Both the position numbers and the translations under genes were made by a program. Below, piece after piece: positions 1 to 14,710 of a stretch of DNA of 64,000 nucleotides. The notes beneath the pieces are model-generated. The model did not search any database. It saw only the letters and a list, made by a program, of their open reading frames with translations, and was not told where the DNA came from. Each line of letters starts with the position of its first letter. Positions within the stretch are counted from its first letter, which is position 1. The stretch spans positions 620,001 through 684,000 of the forward strand of contig OZ025816.1 in assembly GCA_964019425.1 (NCBI GenBank), read 5' to 3'. The stretch comes from Flectonema sp. DT1601 (taxonomy: Eukaryota > Euglenozoa > Diplonemea > Diplonemida > Diplonemidae).

Positions 1-2953
<2,953 letters not shown>

Positions 2954-3006
2954 TTCTCCCCTTCATAAGATATTAAAGAAAACAGTAAAAAAAGACTACG
3001 AAAAGT

Positions 3007-6000
3007 ATGTCGACAATACGGTGCCTGACGGCGCTGTTTGCGACGTCTATGATCACAGGAGGAATGGCGCAGTGTGATCAGTTTAATGGCGACTGGTTTG
3101 ATACAGCCACTGAAGATGTGATGAAAATAACAGAAGCAGGGTGTACGCTGACTACTAAATATGGAACAGCAACCGTGAGCGGTAGTTCTGTTGTACCAAA
3201 TGATGGACTTCTTTTTAATTTGAAGGCGAAGGGGAAGTTTGATGACCGTCTCGGAGTCGTCGAATGGAGTAATGGCGTCAAGTGGTCGAAGAGTATGACT
3301 CGCGAGGTTGAGAAAAGATTAACTACTTTGGAGTCAAGCGTAAGCACTTTGGAGTCAACGGTAACCACTTTGGGATCAGCTGTTCAAGTTCTTCAGCAGC
3401 AAATGGCCTCCCTCCTTAATTCTTCTTCTGTCCTTGGTCCTGTTACCACTCCGTTGGTTCCCGTTCCGGGACCTGCAAATACTTCGAATCCAACTTCAGT
3501 GTCTTCAGCGGAATTTGATGACCTACGAATTCAAATAGCTGCCATCAACGCAACTATTGCGGCATTGAATTCAACGGGTCCACCAGGTGCACCAGGTTCA
3601 CCGGGACGGGATGGTTTCTGTACCATCGAACCGAACGCAACGGATGTGTACATTCCGGTAACTCGATTCGTGTATCGGAGGTCGACGAATGCCTACCGAT
3701 GCACTTATAATGGGCACGCACCCGGTGCTGGGGACAGTATTTTCAAGGATTGCCGTTGGGGATCAAACATGTATGAACAACCGATGAGCGCCTACGTTGG
3801 AGACACACTCGTGTTTTGGAAAGGTTTTGGTAAGGACGCGGACAATACTATTTATCAATTTGACGACGAGAAGGCGTTCGATGATTGTGACTTCGACCGC
3901 TCCAAGCTAATTGCTGGTATCCCCGATTTCCTTGTGTTAGCGGCTGCGGGTAAGAATTTCACGATGCAACTTACTGAAGCAAAGGTACTTTACTTTGGAG
4001 CTGATGTGCCGAATGCGAAAAACATGCAAGCGAGAAAAGCAAGCTGCGTCGGTAGGTCAGTAAAGATTTCTGTGAACGTAATGAACGCAACAGAGGAAAT
4101 GATGACAACTTGTCCTGTTTATGACCCGTCAAAGTATGGAGTTAGTCAGGGTGGGCAGGTAGATTCTAAAAGTGTCGAACGTTTGAAGGGAGCTGTAGCG
4201 GCAATCGGTAGACAGCTGATTTCTTATGAGTTCCGTCTGCAAGAAAGAGTTCGTGAACAGGGTCAGTCCGGAATAACAGTTGTGAGATCGAGTCATCAAG
4301 GAACTGATTCATACCACGAGACGTCTTTTGCTGGATCAAGACTTTGTGGTATGCATAACCACGCTAACTCTCATCACACAATTGGTTTGGGTGAATTCGG
4401 AGCTGTTCTTAATGGAGTTCAATTTAGTACGAGACACAATGATTATTCTTTATCGGAAGCCGATCACACCATCGCTCTTGAAGCATACACAAAAACTTGG
4501 CCTCCTCGTACTCGTTTGATGGAGTACCCTCCGGTGCCACCGGCGGTTTTAAACGCTGGAGATGTAACCGCGCAAAGCAACGAAATGCGCGAGTGGTTTC
4601 GCGCATGGCACACACAGAACACGACTCATAGGGATTACCGTCCGTACTTTAAACCGGTTCTTTGCTACTTGGAAGGTACGTGGGTTAATTCTCAGGAGGA
4701 CATCGCAGAACCGTTTGCTTCAGAACGTCACCACATCGATGCCGACAGTTGGACGGATTTAAACTCAAAGATGAACTTCTACATCAACAGCGGTCAGAAG
4801 AGTTCTTCTGAAAACATTCCTTACCTACCAACAAGCTTCCGTGGTATGCACGAAAACAGTGCGGGTGAGACATTCGAACCGAAGATGGCACAGTGGTTTT
4901 ACAGAATTGTGTGCAAGAAAATTGATATTGAAATACCAACAACTCGATTTCGGGTCAAGAACGAACTCCACGTCCAGGTCTCTAGTTCGAGACCAATGAC
5001 CAGAAAGCAATTGGCGAAGACCAGCAAAGCGTTGTTTGATCTCAATCCGACTTCGGAAGCTAACTACGACCCAAAGACCCCGTGGCCGAAGGGTAAAACG
5101 GACCACGAGTTCATCGACGAGCTAATGGAACAGGTTAGTGGATTTGATGGACCAAACCAGGGCAACTTTCCAGACGAATCATTCGGTCCTCGCTGTACTA
5201 TTTGGACTGGCGGGCAGACACTCAACACTGCCAAGTACTCTCGTTACTATTCTCACAGCAAGAAGGACGCCATGGGTCGTTCCGGGAAGAAGCGTGGGTT
5301 TAATGATTTGATGTTCGCGGCGCAAACAACGAATAAGAGGGTCAGCCCGATGTCGGTGTGCGTGCAAATTGCGAGTGAAGACCAAACCGATCCAGGTGAT
5401 GCTATCAGAGAACAAGAATGTAAAGCACTTAAAAAAGAAGAGTGCGAAAATCGCCCCCATTGGAGTGCCAGTGAGCTATTGAACAACGCAAGCTCGGCAA
5501 AATGTGTGGTGAGTTCGAAGTCATGTGTTTACAAGAAGTGTTGGGAACAGCGTTGGACCTATGCCATCCCGTTGGAAATCGTATACCAAACACCTCTAAC
5601 GGAATGGAATCCGTACGACATTCCTTACTACCCGAAAGGCCATCCTGAGTCTTCGCAAGTAGCAGGAGGCGGTCGTAATGGTAAGAATACTAGTCCTTTT
5701 AAGGGAAGTAACCAGGGGTACTTCTTTAGAACTCCTGATACTTTTTTTAAAGATCCCACGAATACCGATCCTGCAGACACGTCTGGTGGAACCACATTCG
5801 CCGAAGACCGTAATGGTGTCACAAGAGCAGTCCGTGCATCTGGACATTGGATAATCTTCCCTGAACTTAAAGGGATCGGTAAGATCAGACAACGGTATCC
5901 AATATTCCCTGTTCATGAACACGGCTCAACAATTTGGAAGGAAACCAAAGCCATTGAAGAGCTCATTATGGGTCGTGACGGTAAGCAAGAAATCAAAGAC

Positions 6001-7669
6001 ATCATCGCAGAAACCCGTGCTGAAGCCTACGGCACGGAATTAAAACTCCTCGACGGCGGTGGTCACATTCATCAAATTCACATCAGCCCTGCCGAGGTTC
6101 AAAAGTTGGAGGCGGGAACCATCACGGAAATATCAAAGAGTTCCAGTGAAGCAAACGGACACACTCACCGAGTTAACGTATGTTGTTGCCCCCTTTTCTT
6201 TATTCTTATGTAGAATGTGAATGTGTTTCTCCCTTTTCGCATCGTATTAAATCGGGGGGGGGGGGGGGGGGGGGGGGGGCAGCCAAATTATGAAAACTAC
6301 CCTCCCAAAAAATGGGGATTGCGATCTAAAGAAACAGTTCTTCGGCACTTTAGAACAAGTCTTTGAAAAATCTCTACGGTCCGTTGACAGTACTTTCATT
6401 GTTTTTATTTTTGTGCAAAGACCTGCAGTATTCTTCCTAGATAGATCCTTTCGTATCGTATTAAATCCTCCCCCTACACACTTTGCCTAGGTCTGGGCAG
6501 GAACGGGAGATTGTGCGTGCTATCCACCATAGAAGTGGACAAGTTTAATGCACTTCCCAAGGGACAAAATTTAGCAAAAAAACGGTGGTTAGTCCGCGTG
6601 GTGTCCCCCTATCCTATATAGCCCAAGGGACAAGTTATATAGCAAAAGAGACAAGCATAGTGCACTATATAGGGAGTGCCGCGGGGGGGACTCCACTACG
6701 GAAATCGAGAGTCGTGACTGTACAGGTATAAGCGCACTTTCCCCTTTCCCCTTATTTTTGGTCGTAGTATAGTTGGTTAGAGGTTGTCAGTGGCAATCGC
6801 GGCGATAGGGTAGAGCGTTTAGGTCGCCAATTTAGAGCGAGCCAATTTCAATGGTCTCCAGGCAGATGGGTGAGCTTGTCCTTCCTAGGCTGCTATCACC
6901 GAGCGGACCGCTGAAGACTCGAGTAGTCAAGGAAAGCCTTACGTCGGGTTCGTCCACTGTTAACCTTTGGTTTCATTTTATTTTTTTCACATTGATTTTA
7001 ATTTACAGCTGTTTTTCACTGTTACGGTAGCGTAGGCAAGAGGTGCTCAACTACGTTCACGTGGCCTCCACCAAAGAAACCAGGCAATGTTCAACGCCTT
7101 CTGTTTCATGGTGACAGTATTTTTATTTTTTTGTGCAAAGACCTGCAGTATTCTTCCCAGATAAATCTTTTCGTATCGTATCAAAGTTCTCCCTGTGTGA
7201 ATTATGAGGATGTTTATGCTCGCCTCTTTTTTAATTTTGGAGCGGCATGATCGAAGACAATCTTTCTTTTCCCTCTTTTATTTCCAATCCCGTCGCCCCG
7301 TCGCCCCGTATTCGGGTTTGCCAGTTTCAAGTTGCTTTCCATTTTATATAAATTATCAAATTACCCCACACAGCGACGTTCATTTTGTCGTCAAAAAGAA
7401 AAAAAAACCATCACCCGTCGATTTCTAGCTTTTCACCAGACTTCTAATTTATAAATAATTATCTCAAAAAAAAACCAAAACAGCTCCTCTACGACAGGAC
7501 CAAGAGTCACGGAGATGAATGGTCGTTGGATTGGTGTTCACAGTCATCTAATCCGTGTCCTAAGAGTATTATAAGTGCTGGTAACTGTGGTGTTGATAAA
7601 AGAGGTATCTCCTGTTGTGCTGATGGAACCTGTCCTGATGGTCATCCTGGTGTTGAGGTCTTGATTTAG
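3007..7669 (+). CDS. Secreted Cys/His-rich protein with coiled-coil and collagen-like segment (two exons)
   Basis: Exon 1 is 3007-6177 and exon 2 is 7484-7669, giving about 1118 aa. The 1306-nt intron begins GTATGT and ends aaaacAG in phase 0. Residues 1-22 look like a signal peptide. Residues 23-95 form a small domain ending in a Trp-rich EWSNGVKWSK stretch. Residues 98-135 are heptad-like (TLESSV-type repeats) and probably coiled coil. A short collagen-like GPPGAPGSPGRDG lies at 191-203. A His-rich block (CGMHNHANSHH, then TRHNDY) lies near 447-481, followed by many Cys and N-glycosylation sequons. The C-terminus contains HIHQIHIS, GHTHRV and, across the splice, a Cys-rich CPDGHPG tail. The joined tail makes better sense than the unspliced ending CCCPLFFILM. 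I do not know a name for the family; from memory, similar secreted proteins occur in invertebrates and protists. An AG 21 nt before the ATG, after a ttctcccctt tract, may be a trans-splice site. Tandem repeats suggest a multicopy gene. Confidence 0.75.
6254..6279. repeat. Poly-G run of 26 nt within the intron
   Basis: An uninterrupted run of G lies in the long intron of the secreted-protein gene, about 76 nt after the donor. It could be a natural homopolymer; such runs are also prone to sequencing-length error. Confidence 0.9.
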
Positions 7670-8970
7670 AGAGAGAGAGAGACCGAGACAGAGAGAGAGA
7701 GAGAGAGGGGGAGAGTATGTTTTTTTATTCTTATTTTTCCCCACTTTCTTTTTCTGATTTTCTTTTAGTCATGGAAAGCGTAAAAACAACAACTAAAACA
7801 GTTAGTCCCACCCCCACCGTTGTCGTCGTGTGTGCACAGCGACTTACTTCCATAATTTGAATTTCGTCTTCCGCTCGGTTCCGAAATACCATGGGAACTA
7901 TTTAGTGAGGCGCCTTGTTCAGAAGTTCAATGTTCCCAGTAATGCAGTTTTCCAACTTTACGCCGGTAGCGGCTTCAAACACTGAGACTCTCTCGTCATT
8001 CCATTAAAATTGGAAAGCAATAACTACCGCCATTTCCTTGGTGGTTGTCCTTGGTCACCTGTCAGCTTTGTAAAAGTGCGACTGTGATTCAAAATCCCGT
8101 TTTCGTGTTGTGCGTGGAAAGAGGGATCTTTAAAACAGGAAGAATGTTATTTTTTTTTTAATTATTCCAGTCCAACGTATTTATTTCTTTTCTCCCCTCT
8201 CATTACAATTAAACCTTTATCTTTGCTTTGTTTTCTTTTTTTTGAGTGACACAAACAAAGTGATCCTCGAGAGAATAGAACTACGGGAAACACAGGAAAC
8301 ACCTTTGTTTCAGGTGATTCAGTCAATCTGATATTATTGTTGTGCCTGTTGTTCCCACCTTTCTTTCTTTATAACCTTTTGTGTGACTAAAACTCTAAAA
8401 TGCTTCTCTGCATTTGGAATGCTCTCTCCCTGTGGCGGTAGCTGTTGTGTTGATTTTTTGAAGTTAGTGGGTGGGTGGTAACGCTTCCTTCTTGCTCCTG
8501 ACACCCTCTATATTTCCTCTCTGAAATTCTAAAAAAGGATTATTTTTCTTTGCACCACGAGATTAATCTTTCCTTCTCCAACTCGCAACCTCGGTGACTT
8601 TGGAAGCTCAAGATGTTCAACTGTCCTTGGGGAAAGGAAAGGTTGCACACATACATCGCAGAGCTGACCCTAAGTTCACTTTCGTTCAGGAGAAGGCGGT
8701 TTTTTTTTTCACAGATATTCTGACCATTCCCGTTTTTACTTCGGTCTGTTTGCTCTGATTGTTCATTGCAGTTCTTAGCTTCGTTTCATTAAACAGGAAA
8801 ACAACAATCTGAACTTCTTTTGGCCGTCCACTTCATTCATTGTTACACGGATTCGATTATGAAGAAGTTTGTGCAAGATTTTGTGTTAGCTTACTTTTCC
8901 GTTCAGGTCATAATTATAATTTCTTATTGTGTTCCATCACGAGACTAATGCAGTAGTGCTTTTGTTTATA

Positions 8971-9003
<33 letters not shown>
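6543..9003 (+). repeat. 2.4-kb direct repeat, copy 2
   Basis: This is a near-identical second copy of the segment at the left edge. It holds the end of the intron, the terminal exon 7484-7669, a GA tract at about 7667-7710, and the 3' flank to a short ATG microsatellite. The 3' flank (7670-8970) has no convincing ORF. After the microsatellite, the sequence departs from copy 1: no gene start follows, and a different block beginning ccccttcctggtgttcg takes over, so the array is broken here. Confidence 0.92.
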
Positions 9004-9005
<2 letters not shown>

Positions 9006-9006
9006 A

Positions 9007-9386
9007 ATAACCCCCTTCCTGGTGTTCGTCTTTTTCTATGGTTAATTTTCAAGACAATATAATGTATTAATTAAGTACTCATGAGTTTTATAAAAAGCTG
9101 TTACGGTAACATAAGCAAGTGGCGCTCAACTATGTTCACGTGGCCTCCAGTGGTATTATTTATATATTTGCAGTCATTTACTACGCTGCCGCTGACAGTC
9201 AAGATTGTCGGAGAAATTGTTGTTCCTTTTGAGCTTGAAAATGCAGTATCAAATTACCCCTCTTTGCACTGTACCCCGGTATCTCTGTACTGGCGTGGAG
9301 CAGTGTATACCATATTGTGCCTATGTACAACTGACCACTCATCCAGTGTTGCTTTCCTAATTATTTATGCAACCCACGTTTAAAGT
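9007..9386 (+). repeat. Repeat block with a short ORF (MSFIKSCYGN...), unit 1
   Basis: The first about 250 nt recur at 9907-10168 and 10967-11228. Each copy has a short reading frame beginning MSFIKSCYGN, but it ends differently in each because the downstream sequence changes, so I do not call it a gene. Part of the block (tacggtaacataagcaagtg) is a diverged relative of a stretch in the intron repeat near 480. The remainder, to 9386, is unique sequence. Confidence 0.7.
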
Positions 9387-9631
9387 TACACACTTTGCCT
9401 AGGTCTGGGCAGGAACGGGAGACTGTGCGTGCTATCCACCGTTGAAGTGGACAAGTTTAATGCACTTCCCAAGGGACAAAATTAGCAAAAAAACGGCGGC
9501 TAGTCCGCGTGGTGTCCCCCTCTCCCTGTGTGAATTATGAGGATGTTTTGCTCGCCCCTTTTTTAATTTTGGAGCGGCATGATCGAAGACAATCTTTCTT
9601 TTCCCTCTTTTATTTCCAATCCCGTCGCCCC
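9387..9631 (+). repeat. Third, internally deleted fragment of the gene's intron
   Basis: 9387-9521 matches 6475-6610. The match then jumps to sequence equivalent to 7190-7298, so roughly 580 bp of the intron is missing. It shows that a further gene-array unit once lay here. Confidence 0.8.
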
Positions 9632-9906
9632 CGGGAAGTTTAATTGTAGTGACTAGCCATGAAGGGCATTTTGATTTACATTTGTGACAGCTAGGGGGAG
9701 TGGAGTGTAGCGAGGGAATGGCACTTTGCCACTTACCGGCTGTTGACCGTATATGCGGGTTATCACGTTTCCTTTTTGTTTTAGGTTTTTTGTTAGTAGT
9801 GAGATGTGCTACGTTTATTTATTTCACAACGTGTTTCGCCATCTTGAACTACTTTTAATACAGTTTTCGTATCATCAAATACCAGTATATACGGCTATTG
9901 ACAAAG
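9632..9906. other. Unassigned sequence between repeat fragments
   Basis: I see no convincing gene, RNA or known repeat. A 64-codon frame is present but has no neighbour or motif support. Confidence 0.4.
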
Positions 9907-11515
9907 AGCCGCCCCCCTTCCTGGTGTTCGTCTTTTTCTATGGTTAATTTTCAAGACAATATAATGTATTAATTAAGTACTCATGAGTTTTATAAAAAGC
10001 TGTTACGGTAACATAGGCAAGTGGCGCTCAACTATGTTCACGTGGCCTCCAGTGGTATTATTTATATATTTGCAGTCATTTACTACGCTGCCGCTGACAG
10101 TCAAGATTGTCGGAGAAATTGTTGTTCCTTTTGAGCTTGAAAATGCAGTATCAAATTTCCCCTCTCATTACAATTAAACCTTTATCTTTGCTTTGTTTTC
10201 TTTTTTTTGAGTGACACAAACAAAGTGATCCTCGAGAGAATAGAACTACGGGAAACACAGGAAACACCTTTGTTTCAGGTGATTCAGTCAATCTGATATT
10301 ATTGTTGTGCCTGTTGTTCCCACCTTTCTTTCTTTATAACCTTTTGTGTGACTAAAACTCTAAAATGCTTCTCTGCATTTGGAATGCTCTCTCCCTGTGG
10401 CGGTAGCTGTTGTGTTGATTTTTTGAAGTTAGTGGGTGGGTGGTAACGCTTCCTTCTTGCTCCTGACACCCTCTATATTTCCTCTCTGAAATTCTAAAAA
10501 AGGATTATTTTTCTTTGCACCACGAGATTAATCTTTCCTTCTCCAACTCGCAACCTCGGTGACTTTGGAAGCTCAAGATGTTCAACTGTCCTTGGGGAAA
10601 GGAAAGGTTGCACACATACATCGCAGAGCTGACCCTAAGTTCACTTTCGTTCAGGAGAAGGCGGTTTTTTTTTTCACAGATATTCTGACCATTCCCGTTT
10701 TTACTTCGGTCTGTTTGCTCTGATTGTTCATTGCAGTTCTTAGCTTCGTTTCATTAAACAGGAAAACAACAATCTGAACTTCTTTTGGCCGTCCACTTCA
10801 TTCATTGTTACACGGATTCGATTATGAAGAAGTTTGTGCAAGATTTTGTGTTAGCTTACTTTTCCGTTCAGGTCATAATTATAATTTCTTATTGTGTTCC
10901 ATCACGAGACTAATGCAGTAGTGCTTTTGTTTATAATGATGATGATGATGATGATGATGATGATAATAACCCCCTTCCTGGTGTTCGTCTTTTTCTATGG
11001 TTAATTTTCAAGACAATATAATGTATTAATTAAGTACTCATGAGTTTTATAAAAAGCTGTTACGGTAACATAAGCAAGTGGCGCTCAACTATGTTCACGT
11101 GGCCTCCAGTGGTATTATTTATATATTTGCAGTCATTTACTACGCTGCCGCTGACAGTCAAGATTGTCGGAGAAATTGTTGTTCCTTTTGAGCTTGAAAA
11201 TGCAGTATCAAATTTCCCCTCTCATTACAATTAAACCTTTATCTTTGCTTTGTTTTCTTTTTTTTGAGTGACACAAACAAAGTGATCCTCGAGAGAATAG
11301 AACTACGGGAAACACAGGAAACACCTTTGTTTCAGGTGATTCAGTCAATCTGATATTATTGTTGTGCCTGTTGTTCCCACCTTTCTTTCTTTATAACCTT
11401 TTGTGTGACTAAAACTCTAAAATGCTTCTCTGCATTTGGAATGCTCTCTCCCCCTGTGGCGGTAGCTGTTGTGTTGATTTTTTGAAGTTAGTGGGTGGGT
11501 GGTAACGCTTCCTTC
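9907..11515 (+). repeat. 1057-bp tandem duplication of mixed repeat blocks
   Basis: The order is: block at 9907-10168, a copy of the gene's 3' flank (10161-10966, matching 8195-9003) ending in about 10 ATG units, the first block again (10967-11228), and the 3' flank again, truncated at about 11515. The two units are offset by exactly 1057 nt (for example 9983 and 11040), so a composite of unlike pieces was formed first and then duplicated. Confidence 0.85.
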
Positions 11516-11774
11516 TTCTTTTGTCCGTTGATTATAATTAGGTGTAAGTTGCAATGATTATAATTAGTTGCATTTCCTCTCAAGTCTAATTTCTTATTGT
11601 ATTCCGCAAGAAAACAGAAAAAAGGAATCGGCAAACTTCGCTTCTTACTTTCTTGCTCACTCTTTTATTTTGTTTGTACGCAATCGGTACAAAATCCTAA
11701 TTAAGGAATAAGTTAGTTACGCTGCCACAATTCTACCGAACAATCTGCGGGTTTGCGGGTTTAAACCCAAGGGA
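11516..11774. other. Unassigned sequence between the array and the rRNA fragment
   Basis: An AT-rich stretch with two similar gattataattag motifs near 11530 and 11556. No gene or recognised repeat is seen. Confidence 0.4.
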
Positions 11775-12246
11775 CCGCTTGGATCAGACCGTCGTAGTCC
11801 ACTACTGTAAAAACGATGCCGTCTCAGGATCGAGAGATGACTTTTGGCTCTCACGGCACTAACCCCTGAAACGAGAAATCAAAGATTATGGGTTCAGGGG
11901 GGAGTACATTCGCAAGGCTGAAACTTAAAGGAATTGATGGAATGACACCACCAGGCGTGGAGTATGCGGCTTAATTTGACTCAACACGGGAGGTCAGGAC
12001 AATAAAAGGATTGACAGATTGAGAGCTCTTTCTCGATCCATTGTGTGGTGGTGCATGGCCGCTCCTGGTTAGTGGAGTGATTTGTCTGGTTGATTCTGTT
12101 AACGAACGAGATCTCGACCCTTCAGTAGGGGCGCTCGTCGCTTAGGTCTTAGGCGTTCTACGTCCTTTTTCCAAGACAGTGCCGCCCTTCTTAAGGGGAC
12201 TGTGTGCGCCTTCAGCACGTGTAAGAGCGAGCCAATAGCATAAATG
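11775..12246 (+). rRNA. 18S (SSU) rRNA fragment, probably a pseudogene
   Basis: Several near-universal SSU landmarks occur in order: gaccgtcgtagtcc, a version of AAACTTAAAGGAATTGAYGGA, the block gcggcttaatttgactcaac, gattgacagattgagagctc, ggtggtgcatggccg, gttaacgaacgag, and the ggggactgtgtgcg region. This is the central to 3' part of SSU. The universally conserved ATTGACGGA reads ATTGATGGA, and about 20 nt after caacacggga are missing, so it is unlikely to be functional. The 5' part and extreme 3' end are absent. The GGAATGRCACCAC form, where many eukaryotes have GGAAGGGCACCAC, is a weak euglenozoan hint. Confidence 0.85.
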
Positions 12247-12821
12247 AAAGGAAAGAGAACGAACAAATATTCACCCGACGAAAGGCTGTGTTAAGTACAA
12301 AATATCTGAAGTATTATTGACGACTTTCTTTCTTTCAGCATCTTGAAGTTCCAACAGAAAGTCGGTCTTCCAGCACAGTGCCGAGTTCCGGAGGTTTAAG
12401 GCCAGTATGGGAGGAAACCAACCAGATGATATCTGCCGCCACCTATGCTCCTCACAATGGTGATTGCTCGTTTTCTTTCTGCGCGATGGCCCAAGACGAC
12501 GGCAAGAGTTGGTTTTACCAATTTCCGCTCCTGAGTGTCCCCGTCAACTCCCTTCCCTCGTGTCTCAAAGGAGTTACGACCTTTCGATATGGGGTGTCCA
12601 GAAGCGTCCTGATTCCATTCCATCATCGCAGTGCGGAGTGCGCGCTGCCATCTGTTCGATCATCGTAGGCAACCTTCTCGGCTCTCCTCAATTGGCTGGC
12701 GCTTGTTTCCGGTTGGCACAACAAAAGAATTATTTAGTAGGTGGCTAACAAGATAGTTGATGTTCAGAGGGCAGTTCACATCAGCTGAGTCGAAATGAAT
12801 AATGTGTCCATGAATAAAATA
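12247..12821. other. Unassigned sequence between the rRNA fragment and tRNA
   Basis: It is moderately GC-rich, unlike the flanking AT-rich DNA. Three overlapping short frames exist (about 76-96 codons) with no recognisable domain. I looked for LSU rRNA landmarks and did not find a convincing one. Confidence 0.4.
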
Positions 12822-12894
12822 TACAGCTACTCGGGATTGAACCGAGGATCCCTCGCGTGTAAGGCGAGTGTCCTAACCACTAGACGATAGCTGC
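12822..12894 (-). tRNA. tRNA-Val (UAC)
   Basis: The reverse complement folds as a 73-nt cloverleaf. Acceptor GCAGCTA pairs with TAGCTGT (one G-U), with discriminator A. The D-arm carries A-box TCGTCTAGTGGTTAGGA. The anticodon stem CTCGC/GCGAG holds the loop CTTACAC, so the anticodon is TAC. The T-arm CTCGG/CCGAG encloses TTCAATC. There is no intron. A short T run follows on the transcribed strand (atatttta). Directly 5' of the gene, about 6 nt away, begins the poly(A) end of a LINE-A copy on the same strand. Confidence 0.93.
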
Positions 12895-12900
12895 TTATAT

Positions 12901-14663
<1,763 letters not shown>

Positions 14664-14710
14664 AGTACCTGTAGTTTTCTTTTTTATTTTATTCTTTTTT
14701 ATTTATTTTT

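Noticed and set aside
3595-3620. Collagen-like GPPGAPGSPG stretch as proof of an animal genome
   Set aside because: Short collagen-like runs also occur in protists, bacteria and viruses. The gene structure and trans-splice-like signals point elsewhere.
6543-9003. 2.4-kb direct repeats as LTRs of a retrovirus-like element
   Set aside because: The repeats carry a coding exon and gene flank, and the enclosed gene has no gag or pol features. A tandem gene duplication explains them better.
12378-12748. Protein-coding genes between the rRNA fragment and tRNA
   Set aside because: The three short overlapping frames have no motif, repeat support or acceptor signal before an ATG.
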